From NCBI RefSeq assembly GCF_900105905.1, contig NZ_FNSV01000004.1:62001-126000 (forward strand): a DNA stretch of 64,000 nucleotides, in the 5' to 3' direction. This DNA is from Rhodococcus koreensis (GTDB lineage: Bacteria > Actinomycetota > Actinomycetes > Mycobacteriales > Mycobacteriaceae). The notes beneath the pieces were generated by a model, which saw only the letters and a list, made by a program, of their open reading frames with translations, was not told the origin of the DNA and did not search any database. Below are positions 17,905 to 26,324 of this stretch, piece by piece (the first letter of the stretch is position 1; each line of letters opens with the position of its first letter). The position numbers were made by a program, and so were the translations under genes.

Positions 17905-18972
17905 ATGGAATCGATGATCGAGGCACTCGACGTCGTCGGCGCGGCAATCGTGCCGAGCGACCTGTTCGGCCCCATCACCCACGACCCGGCAGCTCAGCGC
18001 GCCGCCCGTCGGCGGTTCCACCGCCTGTCGGTCCTGATTCACCCGGATCGGGTTGAACCGGCGTACACCGCCCGCGCCGCAACGGCATTCACACATGCGT
18101 CCGACCTGTACCGCCGCTGGCAGCGCGCCACGACCATCACGGACGCGGCCCCAGCCACCGTCGTGGACGGCAGAAACGGCTCCTACCGACTCGAGACCCT
18201 GCACGCCCGCGGCTCGATCGCCGACCTGCACCATGCCACCGACAGCGGCGGCGCGGGCGTGGTGATCAAGGTTCCCCGCAGTGTCGTCTCGACCGCTCTG
18301 ATCGATGCGGAGCGGGCCGCGCTCACCGAGATCGCGGCGTCCGCCGAGGACGGGAACGACTGGCTGCGCGCGTACTTCCCGCAACTGATCGACCACCTCA
18401 CCCACGCCGACCCTGTGACCGGCGCCCGGCGAAAGGTGAACGTGCTGGACTTACTGACCACCGGATTCGTCACCCTCGCCGAGGTCCAGGCCGGCTACCC
18501 GGATGGGCTCGATCCGCGGGATTGGGTATGGATGCACCGGCGGCTGTTGCGGGCGCTGGCCGCCGCCCATCGCGCCGGGTGGGTGCACACCGCGGTGACC
18601 GCGGACAACGTGCTCATTCACCCTGAGCGGCACGGGGTGGTGCTGGCCGGATGGTCGTTCGCCACCCGCCCCGGCACCGTTCCTCTGGCGACGATCCCCT
18701 CTCGGCAGGACCACTATCCACCGGAAAGTTCCACCGACTCCCCCGCAACCCCGGCCTGGGATGTCTTCATGGCACATCGGTTGATGCTGACCATGCTCTC
18801 CGATACGGCCCCGGACCGCCTGCGCGCGTTCGCCCGCGGCTGCCTGCAACCCCAACCTGGTCTGCGACCTGACGCCGTCGATCTGCTCGACGAGTTCGAC
18901 GACCTGCTCGACACGCTCTACGGGCGGCGACGCTTCCGCCCGTTCACCATGCCCACCACGAAAGGACAGTGA
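17905..18972 (+). CDS. J-domain protein fused to a pseudokinase domain
   Basis: The 355-residue protein begins with a DnaJ-like domain: RRRFHRLSVLIHPDRV with HPD at residues 46-48. Residues about 92-300 fold as a Ser/Thr kinase: the nucleotide Lys is present (VVIKVPRS, K122), but the catalytic loop is HTAVTADN (Asp and Lys of HRDxKxxN replaced by Ala and Thr, Asn235 kept) and DFG is replaced by AGW at 248-250. It should therefore be an ATP-binding or scaffolding pseudokinase rather than an active kinase. It is the first gene of the operon, six bases before the vWA gene, with no clear ribosome site, consistent with leaderless translation. Confidence 0.83.
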   Translation: MESMIEALDVVGAAIVPSDLFGPITHDPAAQRAARRRFHRLSVLIHPDRVEPAYTARAATAFTHASDLYRRWQRATTITDAAPATVVDGRNGSYRLETLHARGSIADLHHATDSGGAGVVIKVPRSVVSTALIDAERAALTEIAASAEDGNDWLRAYFPQLIDHLTHADPVTGARRKVNVLDLLTTGFVTLAEVQAGYPDGLDPRDWVWMHRRLLRALAAAHRAGWVHTAVTADNVLIHPERHGVVLAGWSFATRPGTVPLATIPSRQDHYPPESSTDSPATPAWDVFMAHRLMLTMLSDTAPDRLRAFARGCLQPQPGLRPDAVDLLDEFDDLLDTLYGRRRFRPFTMPTTKGQ

Positions 18973-18978
18973 TCCACC

Positions 18979-19965
18979 ATGGGATACGGCAAGTGGGATG
19001 ACGACACCTACACCGCGGCCAAGACGTTCCGCGCCGCCCGCGGCGTCGACGACTTCGGCTACACCAGCGCGATGTACACACAACCGAGAGACCAGTGGAA
19101 GGCCGATCCAATCCTGGACCCGCTGGGCGTGACCGTGCGGGAATGCCGGGATTCAACCGGGCACCCCGAGTCGCTTCCGATCGCCGTACTCTTCGACGTC
19201 ACCGGCTCGATGGGCGCCGTACCGCGGATCATGCAGAACAAGCTCGGCAAACTACGCGGTCTGCTGCAGCGCAAGGGCTACGCCGACGACCCGCAGATCC
19301 TGTTCGGCGGCATCGGGGACGCCGACTCCGACCGAGTGCCCCTGCAGGTCGGTCAGTTCGAGTCCGGCAACGCCATGGACGCGCAACTCCGCACCATCTT
19401 CCTCGAAGGTAACGGCGGCGGTCAGAAATCTGAAAGCTACGAACTGGCCGCATATTTCATGGCCCGTCACACCGCCACGGACGCGTGGGACAAACGCGGC
19501 CACAAGGGCTACCTGTTCATCATCGGCGACGAACTGAACAAGGCCCGACTGTCGGCCCGGCACGTGCGCACGGTGATCGGCGACGACCTCGACCGCGATG
19601 TCACCGTCGAGTCGGTGTACCGGGAACTCGAACGGCGCTGGAACGTCTACTTCGTACTACCGAATCAGTCCGCGTACTACCACGATCCCGAGATCGCAGA
19701 GCACTGGCAGCGCCTGCTCGGGGAACGGTTCCTCAAACTGGACGACCCGGGCGCGGTGTGCGAGCTGATCGCGCTGACGGTCGGCATGGGCGAGGACCGC
19801 ATCGACCTCGGCGAGGGGCTGGCGGACCTGCGTGACGTCGGCTCCGCCGCCGAAGCGGACACCGTCGGTCACGCGCTCGCCGCCCTCGGTGCGGCGCGGG
19901 CCCCCGTCGCGGTGAGCCCATTGCCGATCGATCCGGCCGGCAGCGACGACGTGTCCTTCACCTGA
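18979..19965 (+). CDS. von Willebrand factor A (vWA) domain protein
   Basis: This 328-residue protein carries a vWA domain with the MIDAS motif LFDVTGSMGAVP (Asp73, Thr75, Ser77), followed by ILFGGIGDADSD and GGGQKSESYELA. There is no signal peptide or membrane segment, so it is cytosolic. AAAGGA precedes the start. Such cytosolic vWA proteins often act as adaptors for ATPases or kinases; here the partner may be the J-domain pseudokinase. The N-terminal 60 residues have no recognised domain. It is followed by a hairpin and then the PurA-like gene. Confidence 0.85.
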   Translation: MGYGKWDDDTYTAAKTFRAARGVDDFGYTSAMYTQPRDQWKADPILDPLGVTVRECRDSTGHPESLPIAVLFDVTGSMGAVPRIMQNKLGKLRGLLQRKGYADDPQILFGGIGDADSDRVPLQVGQFESGNAMDAQLRTIFLEGNGGGQKSESYELAAYFMARHTATDAWDKRGHKGYLFIIGDELNKARLSARHVRTVIGDDLDRDVTVESVYRELERRWNVYFVLPNQSAYYHDPEIAEHWQRLLGERFLKLDDPGAVCELIALTVGMGEDRIDLGEGLADLRDVGSAAEADTVGHALAALGAARAPVAVSPLPIDPAGSDDVSFT

Positions 19966-19976
19966 CACCCGTTCGA

Positions 19977-20020
19977 GAGGCGGGGCTTCCGATTCCCGCG
20001 CCGGGTGCGAGCCCCGCCTC
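19977..20020. terminator. Intercistronic hairpin between vWA and purA-like genes
   Basis: A perfect 11-bp stem (GAGGCGGGGCT / AGCCCCGCCTC) with a 22-base loop lies 20 bases before the AGGAGA ribosome site of the next gene. It lacks a T tract, so it may be an attenuator or an mRNA-stability element that sets the dose of the downstream pair. Confidence 0.55.
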
Positions 20021-20049
20021 CCGACTCCCCCTCTACGACAGGAGATCCC

Positions 20050-21342
20050 ATGACCACGGTGTTCGGTGACCGCGACATCATCGTCGTCGACCTGGGCTTC
20101 GGCGACGCCGGCAAGGGCGCCACCGTCGACTGGCTCTGCTCACCGGACGCCAGCCTCGATGTCGCAGCTGTCGTCCGGTTCAACGGTGGCGCGCAGGCCG
20201 CGCACAACGTCGTTGTCGACGGTCGCCACCACACCTTTTCCCAGTTCGGGTCCGGGACCTTCTCCGGCGTCCCGACGGTGCTGTCGAAGCATGTCCTCGT
20301 CGAACCGATCGCCCTCGCCGCCGAGGCCCGCGCCCTGGCCGGGCTGGGTGTGCCGAATCCGCTCCAGTTACTGCACATCGACGCCGCCGCGCTACTGACC
20401 ACGCCGATCCACGTCGCCGCTAACCGTGCCCGCGAGGATGCCCGCGGTAACGGCAGGCACGGCTCGTGCGGCAAGGGCATCGGTGAGACCGCCGCCTACG
20501 CCCTCGATCACCCGGACGCACCCACCGTCGGAGACTGCCACCGCCAAGCCGTTCTGCGCACCAAACTCTCCACAATGGCCGACCACTATCGGGACCTGGT
20601 CGCCCCCAGCGTCCATCGGTGGCCCGACCTCGACAACATGGTCACGATGTACTCCGAATTCGTAGCCGCTGTCCGGATCGCCGAGGATGGCGATCTCGCG
20701 GCCCTCGCAAACCAGGGGCGCTTGGTTTTCGAGGGCGCACAAGGAGTGCTGCTCGACGAGTGGCGCGGGTTCCACCCGCACACCACCTGGTCCACCGTGG
20801 AACCGAGCAACGCGCGCTCCCTCTCCGCCAAGCACGGTCGCGGCAGCCACGTGCTCGGCGTCACCCGCACCTACACCACCCGACATGGTGCAGGGCCAAT
20901 GCCCACCGAGAACCCGACACTCGGCGCGGTCCTTCCCGAACTTCACAACGACACCGGCAGCTACCAGGGCACCTTCCGGATCGGAGACCTCGACGAGGTA
21001 CTGCTGCGCTACGCCGCAAACGTATGCGGCAGCGTGGACAGTCTGGCCGTCACCCACCTCGACGCGGTGACCGGCGCCGCAGCCGAGGGGAACCCCATCC
21101 GCAGCGCACGCCGGTACCCCGACGTCGGCGACCTACTGCCTCTCGGACCGTGGCGGGACCTCGCGCATCAGCAACACCTCACCGACGTCCTGTCCGCGCT
21201 CACCCCCGACACATCGGAGTTGCCGACCCATCCGGCAGACGTCGCGACGCACCTCGGATCGCTGGTCGGCGCACCGGTGGCACTCACCTCCAGCGGCCCC
21301 AGCCGGGCCGCCCGTCACGTCCGTGAGCCCGCTATCGCATGA
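20050..21342 (+). CDS. Adenylosuccinate synthetase (PurA) family ligase with altered ligand-binding loops
   Basis: The 430-residue protein starts at ATG 20050 after AGGAGA. PurA landmarks are clear: GFGDAGKG (16-23, catalytic Asp19), AQAAHNVVV (His52), GSCGKGIGE (138-146), FEGAQGVLLD (228-237), TRHGAGPMPTE (277-287) and SSGPSR (414-419). Several ligand positions diverge: the aspartate loop that reads TGRPRRxGWxD in PurA is DTGSYQGTFRIGD (301-313), the guanine-recognition TKLD is THLD (335-338), and NAGHT is QAAHN. Catalysis of a phosphorylation-ligation on a purine nucleotide is likely, but with a different amino donor or nucleotide. It overlaps the regulator by four bases. Confidence 0.85.
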   Translation: MTTVFGDRDIIVVDLGFGDAGKGATVDWLCSPDASLDVAAVVRFNGGAQAAHNVVVDGRHHTFSQFGSGTFSGVPTVLSKHVLVEPIALAAEARALAGLGVPNPLQLLHIDAAALLTTPIHVAANRAREDARGNGRHGSCGKGIGETAAYALDHPDAPTVGDCHRQAVLRTKLSTMADHYRDLVAPSVHRWPDLDNMVTMYSEFVAAVRIAEDGDLAALANQGRLVFEGAQGVLLDEWRGFHPHTTWSTVEPSNARSLSAKHGRGSHVLGVTRTYTTRHGAGPMPTENPTLGAVLPELHNDTGSYQGTFRIGDLDEVLLRYAANVCGSVDSLAVTHLDAVTGAAAEGNPIRSARRYPDVGDLLPLGPWRDLAHQQHLTDVLSALTPDTSELPTHPADVATHLGSLVGAPVALTSSGPSRAARHVREPAIA

Positions 21343-21998
21343 TCACAGGTGTGGAACAGTCATCCGTCTCCGTCGATGTGGTCGCTCTCCGGTTCGGCAA
21401 ACCGGAACCCGACGCGCTGCGCTACGGCGTCGCGCCCCGCCGCTGGGAGCCGTACACCGGGCACACGGCCTTGCCCGGTGTCCTTCTTGGCGCCGGTGAA
21501 CGCCTAGAAACGGCCGCCCGCCGCGCCGTCACCACCAAACTCGGGATCCCGGACGACGCGCTCCTGGCGGTGGGACAACTCGCGGTGTTCGACGAGCCCA
21601 GCCGCGACCCACGCGGGCCGACCCTGTCCATTGCCATGTGGGCGGTCATCACCGCCGACAACATCACCACCGACCCCGTCGCCGCGACGCAGTGGCGCGG
21701 CTTCGACGAACACGGCAACCTCGCCTTCGACCACGACCGCATCGTCGCCGCCGCACGCCGCATCCTCGCCACCAGCCTCCTCTGGCGGGACACAACATTC
21801 ACCCGGGCCCTCCTCGGCGCAGAATTCCCCGCCACCCACGCCGTCACCGTCACCACCGCACTCGCCGGCAACCGGCCCGATCAAGGCAACCTCAATCGCA
21901 CGCTCAAGGCGATACCCGGACTCGAACGCACCGACGAACGCGTCCGAGTACAAGCCACCGGCCGTCCCGCAGTCGTATGGCGTTGGACCACAACATAA
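21339..21998 (+). CDS. NrtR-family Nudix transcriptional regulator, catalytically inactive
   Basis: This 219-residue protein has an N-terminal Nudix fold and a C-terminal winged helix (about 140-219), ending GRPAVVWRW as in NrtR regulators. In the Nudix box (about 47-70, PGVLLGAGERLETAA then RRAVTTKLGI) the metal-binding REUxEE has become RAVTTK, so hydrolysis should be lost and the domain kept as a sensor. Known NrtR proteins sense ADP-ribose or related NAD metabolites. The gene overlaps the purA-like stop (ATGA), and the palindrome at 17881 is its probable operator, giving autoregulation of the four-gene unit. Confidence 0.85.
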   Translation: MITGVEQSSVSVDVVALRFGKPEPDALRYGVAPRRWEPYTGHTALPGVLLGAGERLETAARRAVTTKLGIPDDALLAVGQLAVFDEPSRDPRGPTLSIAMWAVITADNITTDPVAATQWRGFDEHGNLAFDHDRIVAAARRILATSLLWRDTTFTRALLGAEFPATHAVTVTTALAGNRPDQGNLNRTLKAIPGLERTDERVRVQATGRPAVVWRWTTT

Positions 21999-22419
21999 AC
22001 GACACCACACCCGTGCCGACACCCGGCGCCAAGCACACCCCTGAGCCGCGACCCACTGGGCTCAAGCCTGAGCGTGCAGACAGCGACGGGGTCCGGGGCT
22101 CAGCTGTTCGACGGCCCCGTCCCAGACTTAAGCACGATCACCGGGGATCGACCAATGCACAGTGCACGCCCACGAACCGCAGAAGTGTCGCCACTCATCC
22201 GATCAAGTTCAGTGAAGGGTCGAACCATCGCCTGGCCGCACCTGAGCACGTCGGCTCGTCAGACACGTGCTCAGACGCCCCCGACCACACCAGCGGCAGA
22301 GCCCGCCACAACCCTCCCGTAACATTCCAGCCTATCCCCGGCGGCCAACCTGCGGGAACGGTGCACCCGAGCGCTCAGAACGGCCCGGATGCCCCACCTG
22401 CACGGCCCATCATCGACTC
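21999..22419. other. Non-coding gap with an inverted repeat
   Basis: No gene is supported. CTGAGCACGT at 22242-22251 and ACGTGCTCAG at 22265-22274 form a perfect 10-bp stem with a 13-base loop, a possible terminator between the operon and the convergent relic. Confidence 0.45.
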
Positions 22420-22846
22420 TCACCTGCGGCGCAGCAAAAGCACGGGAATTGTCCGGATGCCCGCCGTCTTCTCCGCGTAGTCGGCAAAGCCGGGATACCG
22501 CCGCGCCTGCTCGGCGAAGAGGAGATCCCGCTCCTCGCCCGTCACCTCACCGACGGTTACCGCGTATTGCTCGGTGCCCCGTTCGATCTCTGCCTCACCG
22601 GCAGTGACAAGGTTGTAGTACCAGTCGGGATTGGTCGGTGCGCCCGCCTTGGACGCGAAGACGTAAATCGTGTCCGGATCTTCCTCATCTGGCAGATACA
22701 TCATCGGGCTCACCCGATCTCGCCCGGTCTTTCGGCCCCGGTGGTGAACCAGCACCACCGGCGCACCCGAATGGGCCACCAACTCGGCCCTCGTTTGCCC
22801 GGAATTCAGCAATGATGTTCGCGTTCCAGTCGTCGGTGCCACTCAT
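22420..22846 (-). pseudogene. Deazaflavin (F420)-dependent nitroreductase, frameshifted
   Basis: From 22846 the minus strand reads MSGTDDWNANIIAEFRAN and EGRVGGPF, the normal start of a DDN-family protein. Near 22780 the frame breaks and the rest (GAPVVLVHHRGRKTGRDRV to IPVLLLRRR) continues in another frame. The C-terminal part is otherwise complete, with the PDWYYNLVTAGEAEIERG core. A single one-base insertion or two-base loss would account for it, so this is a recent pseudogene or a sequencing error. Intact members reduce nitro or quinone substrates with F420H2. Confidence 0.8.
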
Positions 22847-23217
22847 TCGGCAGATTCTCCTCTTTCGGCACAGGATCGGTCAGCAATCGGGTCGACGCGG
22901 TTGCCTCCGTGTCGCACCCGGTCTCATTCAGGGCGCGCTCCGCTTTTTCAGGCGTACCCGCAACTGTCCATCTTCTCGTATTCGTGAACCGTTCACCGCC
23001 ACACCGCAGGCCATAGCCGAGCCTCGGCAGATCAGCGAGTCCCTTCTAGATTCGCGGCCGGATTGGACGGCAAATTTCGGGACTGCCGCGGTATCGGTGA
23101 AGGCGCCGGAACAATGCCTAGTAGCATGCTGAGACTGATCTCGGGGAAGCATTGACGAGCCCATCCGAACGTTCGCGGACCACACAGTCAGTTTGTGCCG
23201 CCCCCTTGCCCGGAGTC
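22847..23217. other. Gap with no supported gene
   Basis: I see no recognisable coding or structural feature between the nitroreductase relic and the small hypothetical protein. Confidence 0.4.
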
Positions 23218-23460
23218 CTATTTGCCGATATCGACGGTGAGGTCCTCGATGTCGGCGAAAACCAAACGCCCGTCATCGAGGGCCACCGCCCACCGATTCA
23301 CCGGTGCCCATTCGTGGCCACGTTCGGCGGTGTCGGTCAGCTCGGCGTAGTCCTCGACGATGACGCCAGTCGCCGCCTCGGATCGCCTCCGCACCAGCAC
23401 CCGGGTACCCACGCTCAACACATCGGATGACGCCTGCTTCTTCTCGCTCTCGTCACTCAT
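23218..23460 (-). CDS. Small conserved hypothetical protein (SH3/KOW-like)
   Basis: The 80-residue protein begins MSDESEKKQASSDVLSVG at 23460 after AGGGAAGG; a longer in-frame start upstream is unlikely. The pattern GTRVLVRRR, TGVIVEDYAEL, NRWAVALDDGRLVFADIEDL predicts a small beta barrel of the kind found in KOW or CarD-like SH3 folds. The function is unknown. Confidence 0.65.
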   Translation of the reverse strand: MSDESEKKQASSDVLSVGTRVLVRRRSEAATGVIVEDYAELTDTAERGHEWAPVNRWAVALDDGRLVFADIEDLTVDIGK

Positions 23461-23949
23461 GAACTGCACCTTCCCTCTGTCCTCGGAGCACAAGCATGGC
23501 TCGAGCTCGCCCACCAGCCGAACTCACGCCGCCAGCCGCTGGGCGCCCAGTTCAGCGTGGGATGGCGGGCCTTCCCTGGCCATGGACGTAATGGCCGTGT
23601 GTGCGGCCGCACCTGCGGATCACAGTCCGGTCGAATTCTTGCTCCCGGCGTTCGGAGTAACTCCATATCCCACGGGTACTCCCGACCTACGCTGCGCTCC
23701 GGGCTCGACGGTCCCGGTAGCAGCCAGGCCCTCCCGCCAGCGCTCCCCTTCGCTGGCCGGAGGGCCGTCTGCCGCCCACGGCTCGCGGGCCCGGCATCAA
23801 TGGGTCCGCCCCCTAATACTTCTGGCCGCTGGGCCGACGCTTCTCAGGATGACCGAAGCGCACAGCGGGAGCCGAGTGGATCGGCCAGCGGAGATTCGAC
23901 ACTCATAGATTGGTCCCCGACAATCCTCGCGTCGGAACGATGGTTCACT
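23461..23949. other. Gap with no supported gene
   Basis: Long overlapping open frames here reflect GC bias. No domain, ribosome site or repeat was recognised. Confidence 0.35.
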
Positions 23950-24162
23950 TCACTCGTCGCGGGTGCCACCGAGCTCGCCATCATCGCGCTCCGGCTCGGA
24001 TCGGCTATCTGGGCGCACCTCCGTGTCAGGCCATTTAGCGAGTTTCACCCGGTGGAGGCAGGGGATCTTCCGCACGTATCCGTCCTTGGTGACACACCGC
24101 TCACCAATCCCTACACGGCAGTGCGGACATGGGATATGGGCAACGAACTCGAATGGATCCAT
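23950..24162 (-). CDS. Small zinc-finger protein
   Basis: The 70-residue protein starts at 24162 behind a strong ribosome site (GGAGGTGAG). It contains CPHCRVGIGERC and, after a Gly/Arg stretch, CLHRVKL, giving a CxxC-x6-C...CxH zinc-binding pattern seen in short phage and plasmid zinc-finger proteins. The C-terminal half is charged. The role is unknown, perhaps DNA or nucleotide binding. Confidence 0.7.
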   Translation of the reverse strand: MDPFEFVAHIPCPHCRVGIGERCVTKDGYVRKIPCLHRVKLAKWPDTEVRPDSRSEPERDDGELGGTRDE

Positions 24163-24352
24163 CGCTCACCTCCACGGCTGTTACCTCGTAATACGACTAT
24201 GACCGACCACGACGAATCATGCAGCACCGACGCACACCCCACCACCGATACCGTTGCGCAATCCACTTGCAGCGTGAAACTGATAACTGTCGCCGAATCG
24301 ACTGCGCCAGCACAGATAGCCGGCAGCACGCCGCCCCAAGCTCATACCTCTG

Positions 24353-24400
24353 AAATTACTGAGTCGGCAGCTTCGCAAATTACTGAGTCGGCAGCTTCGC
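24353..24400. repeat. 24-bp tandem duplication
   Basis: Two adjacent perfect copies of a 24-bp unit starting AAATTACTGAGTCGG (24353-24376 and 24377-24400) lie in the gap upstream of the mIHF gene. Confidence 0.85.
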
Positions 24401-24580
24401 GACGATGACAACCCACACGACATACTGTTCGAATACACCGTCGGCCACACCCGTAGACGTCACAACCACCACCCGGAGCTCGGTCCCCACTGATCTGTAC
24501 GCGGACATGTCCGTTCCACCTGGCACGATGGCAGTGACAGCCAGACGAGCTGGCCGAACAACGCAACAAGGAGCACCATC

Positions 24581-24898
24581 ATGGCACTACCTGTCTTGAC
24601 ACCGGAACAACGCGCCGAGGCACTGGCGAAGGCGGCTGAAGCCCGCAAAGCGCGTAGCGAACTCCTCGCAGCAGTGAAAGCTGGAACCCTCAGTGTCGAA
24701 GCGGTGCTCACCAAGGCCGAGACCGACGAAATCGTGAAGAAGACGAAGGTTTCGGCGCTGCTGAAGGCGCTCCCCGGCGTCGGATCAGTGAAGGCTTCGA
24801 AACTCCTCGAAGAATTGGCGATCGCCGAGACCCGTCGTATCGGCGGCCTCGGAGCCAACCAGCGCCAGGCGCTGATCGAAGCGTCGTCTGACTCCTGA
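24581..24898 (+). CDS. mihF: Actinobacterial integration host factor (mIHF)
   Basis: The 105-residue protein contains the actinobacterial mIHF fold: the helical N-terminus (LTPEQRAEALAKAAEARKAR), then VKAGTLSVEAVL and the helix-two-turn-helix LLKALPGVGSVKASKLLEELAIAETRRIGGLG. It bends DNA and supports integration, replication and nucleoid structure. The ribosome site AAGGAG is visible before ATG 24581 and a strong terminator follows. A plasmid copy alongside lsr2 suggests the plasmid brings its own nucleoid proteins. Confidence 0.95.
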   Translation: MALPVLTPEQRAEALAKAAEARKARSELLAAVKAGTLSVEAVLTKAETDEIVKKTKVSALLKALPGVGSVKASKLLEELAIAETRRIGGLGANQRQALIEASSDS

Positions 24899-24912
24899 CC
24901 TCGGAACTGCCG

Positions 24913-24956
24913 CAGCCTCCGGCCAACTCGAAATGAGCTGGCCGGAGGCTGTTTTG
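24913..24956 (+). terminator. Rho-independent terminator after mihF
   Basis: CAGCCTCCGGCCA and TGGCCGGAGGCTG form a perfect 13-bp stem with a 13-base loop followed by TTTTGT. Confidence 0.92.
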
Positions 24957-24981
24957 TCGACGCCGCGAGGTCTTGGCCGCA

Positions 24982-25290
24982 GTGAGCTGCACTGTACGAT
25001 TCCCCGATCTGATCGGGGATATGCCAGCGCGTGGACAGCTCGTGACCCTCCGTGGTCGGCCATTCTCGAATCTCTTCTGCGCGCTTGCGTCCCCCGCAGG
25101 GTCGACCATGCATTCTTCCACCGACGCGAGTTGCATGATCGATGTACAAGGTGAGAGTGCTATGGAAATTCCTGGCGTTCTTGGCCTTCAGATCGATCCT
25201 GTAGTCGACACCGTCGCGAGAGAACGGACCGGTCTGCTCTTTTTCGTTCTTGATCGGAGTCCCGTCGTTACGTTCGACCACAATCGCGCG
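24982..25290 (-). pseudogene. lsr2: Decayed second lsr2 copy
   Basis: The minus strand reads AIVVERNDGTPIKNEKEQ, GVDYRIDLKAKNARNFHSTL, YIDHATRVGGR, IREWPTTEGHEL, IPDQIGESYSAAH, which follows Lsr2 from end to end. The start position is CTG rather than ATG, residues are missing in the N-terminal loop, the RGR DNA-contact motif has become TRWH, and the stop after AAH is lost (TGC), so the frame runs on into the mihF antisense. It is non-functional by these signs. Confidence 0.78.
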
Positions 25291-25777
25291 CGACAGTTCC
25301 GTTCCCTCACAGTCGAACACCCGGAAACACTACTCCGAGATAATGTTCGTATCCCAAACGATGGCAGGTTTCGACAGGACATCGCGGATTCCAGCCGAGT
25401 AGAGCTCGATCAGGGCCGCTCGCCGCACCCTGGCGGTCATTGGCGAGAACCTTGTCAGGATAGACGCTCGTCTCGTTGGACCCGCGAAAGTCCATGCAGT
25501 CCACATCCTGCCAACCGCACAGCCTCATCAGCGGAGGTTGACCGGCATACCCGACGCACCGACAAACCACGACTTCCCGCCGCCGGCTGAAACTTCCAGA
25601 CCTGCACGGCCTGAACACCAAGCGCAACGAGGAATCCTCCTTGGCCAGAAATTGTTCTGGCGGCCGAGCGGAGCGAGAGGACACGATCGATCAATCTGAG
25701 GTGGCCAGATACTCGGCGCCACTACGGCAGTCGCTTCACCATGATCGGGTGATCTTCACGACACACGGTCAATGTGG
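25291..25777. other. Gap with a possible further relic
   Basis: One minus-strand frame near 25340-25450 reads ARVRRAALIELYSAGIRDVL and KPAIVWDTNIISE before a stop, which looks protein-like but is unrecognised. Otherwise no feature was seen. Confidence 0.3.
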
Positions 25778-25844
25778 TTGACATAGCGTAAGAAGAAGCT
25801 ATGTACTTTACAAATATATAGATTCCACAGAAGGACTGATCTCG
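25778..25844 (+). promoter_or_regulatory. Promoter region with inverted repeat
   Basis: TTGACA at 25778-25783 is a consensus -35 box, followed by an unusually AT-rich stretch. ACATAGC (25781-25787) and GCTATGT (25798-25804) are inverted repeats overlapping the promoter, a likely operator. AAGGA at 25831 is the ribosome site. Confidence 0.65.
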
Positions 25845-26324
25845 ATGCGTACTTACCGGTCCGCAGCCTCGGCGCTGGAGCTGTACTCAGCATTCCGGCA
25901 ACAACATCCTCACACAGCTATACCCGAGAACTACCTTACCGAATCTGGTTTCCAGCTCGGTCGCTGGCAGTACCGCCAGCGCGTCGCTCGAATGCTCGGC
26001 ACACTTCCGGAAGAGCGCATACGTCAGCTCGATTCAATTGGATTCGTGTGGAGCGACGACGATGCCCCGCTCCCCGCCATAACTCGCACCGACAGTAAGC
26101 GCCGCCGGATGCTGGCCGAAATCGCCGCTTACCGTGAACAACACGGCAACGCGCTCGTGCCCGCGAATTATGTCAACGCGGATGGCGAGCAAGTCGGCCA
26201 GTGGCTCTACCGGGCCGTGAAGAAGTGGAGAGCAGACGCGCTACCCGAAGACGAGCGGGGTCCACTTGCGGCGCTCGGGGTCTCCCCCGGTCCTCGCCCA
26301 CGCGGACCGAGAACCGCCGCCTGA
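25845..26324 (+). CDS. Small protein with two helicase-associated (HA) repeats
   Basis: The 159-residue protein has two repeats of the helicase-associated type (PF03457-like). The first is SALELYSAFRQQHPHTAIPEN to LGRWQYRQRVARMLGTLPEERIRQLDSIGFVW. The second is MLAEIAAYREQHGNALVPANY to VGQWLYRAVKKWRADALPEDERGPLAALG. HA repeats normally follow a helicase core and bind nucleic acid, but no helicase is attached here. The clear promoter and operator indicate a regulated gene. It may be a DNA-binding accessory protein; the function is unknown. Confidence 0.72.
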   Translation: MRTYRSAASALELYSAFRQQHPHTAIPENYLTESGFQLGRWQYRQRVARMLGTLPEERIRQLDSIGFVWSDDDAPLPAITRTDSKRRRMLAEIAAYREQHGNALVPANYVNADGEQVGQWLYRAVKKWRADALPEDERGPLAALGVSPGPRPRGPRTAA

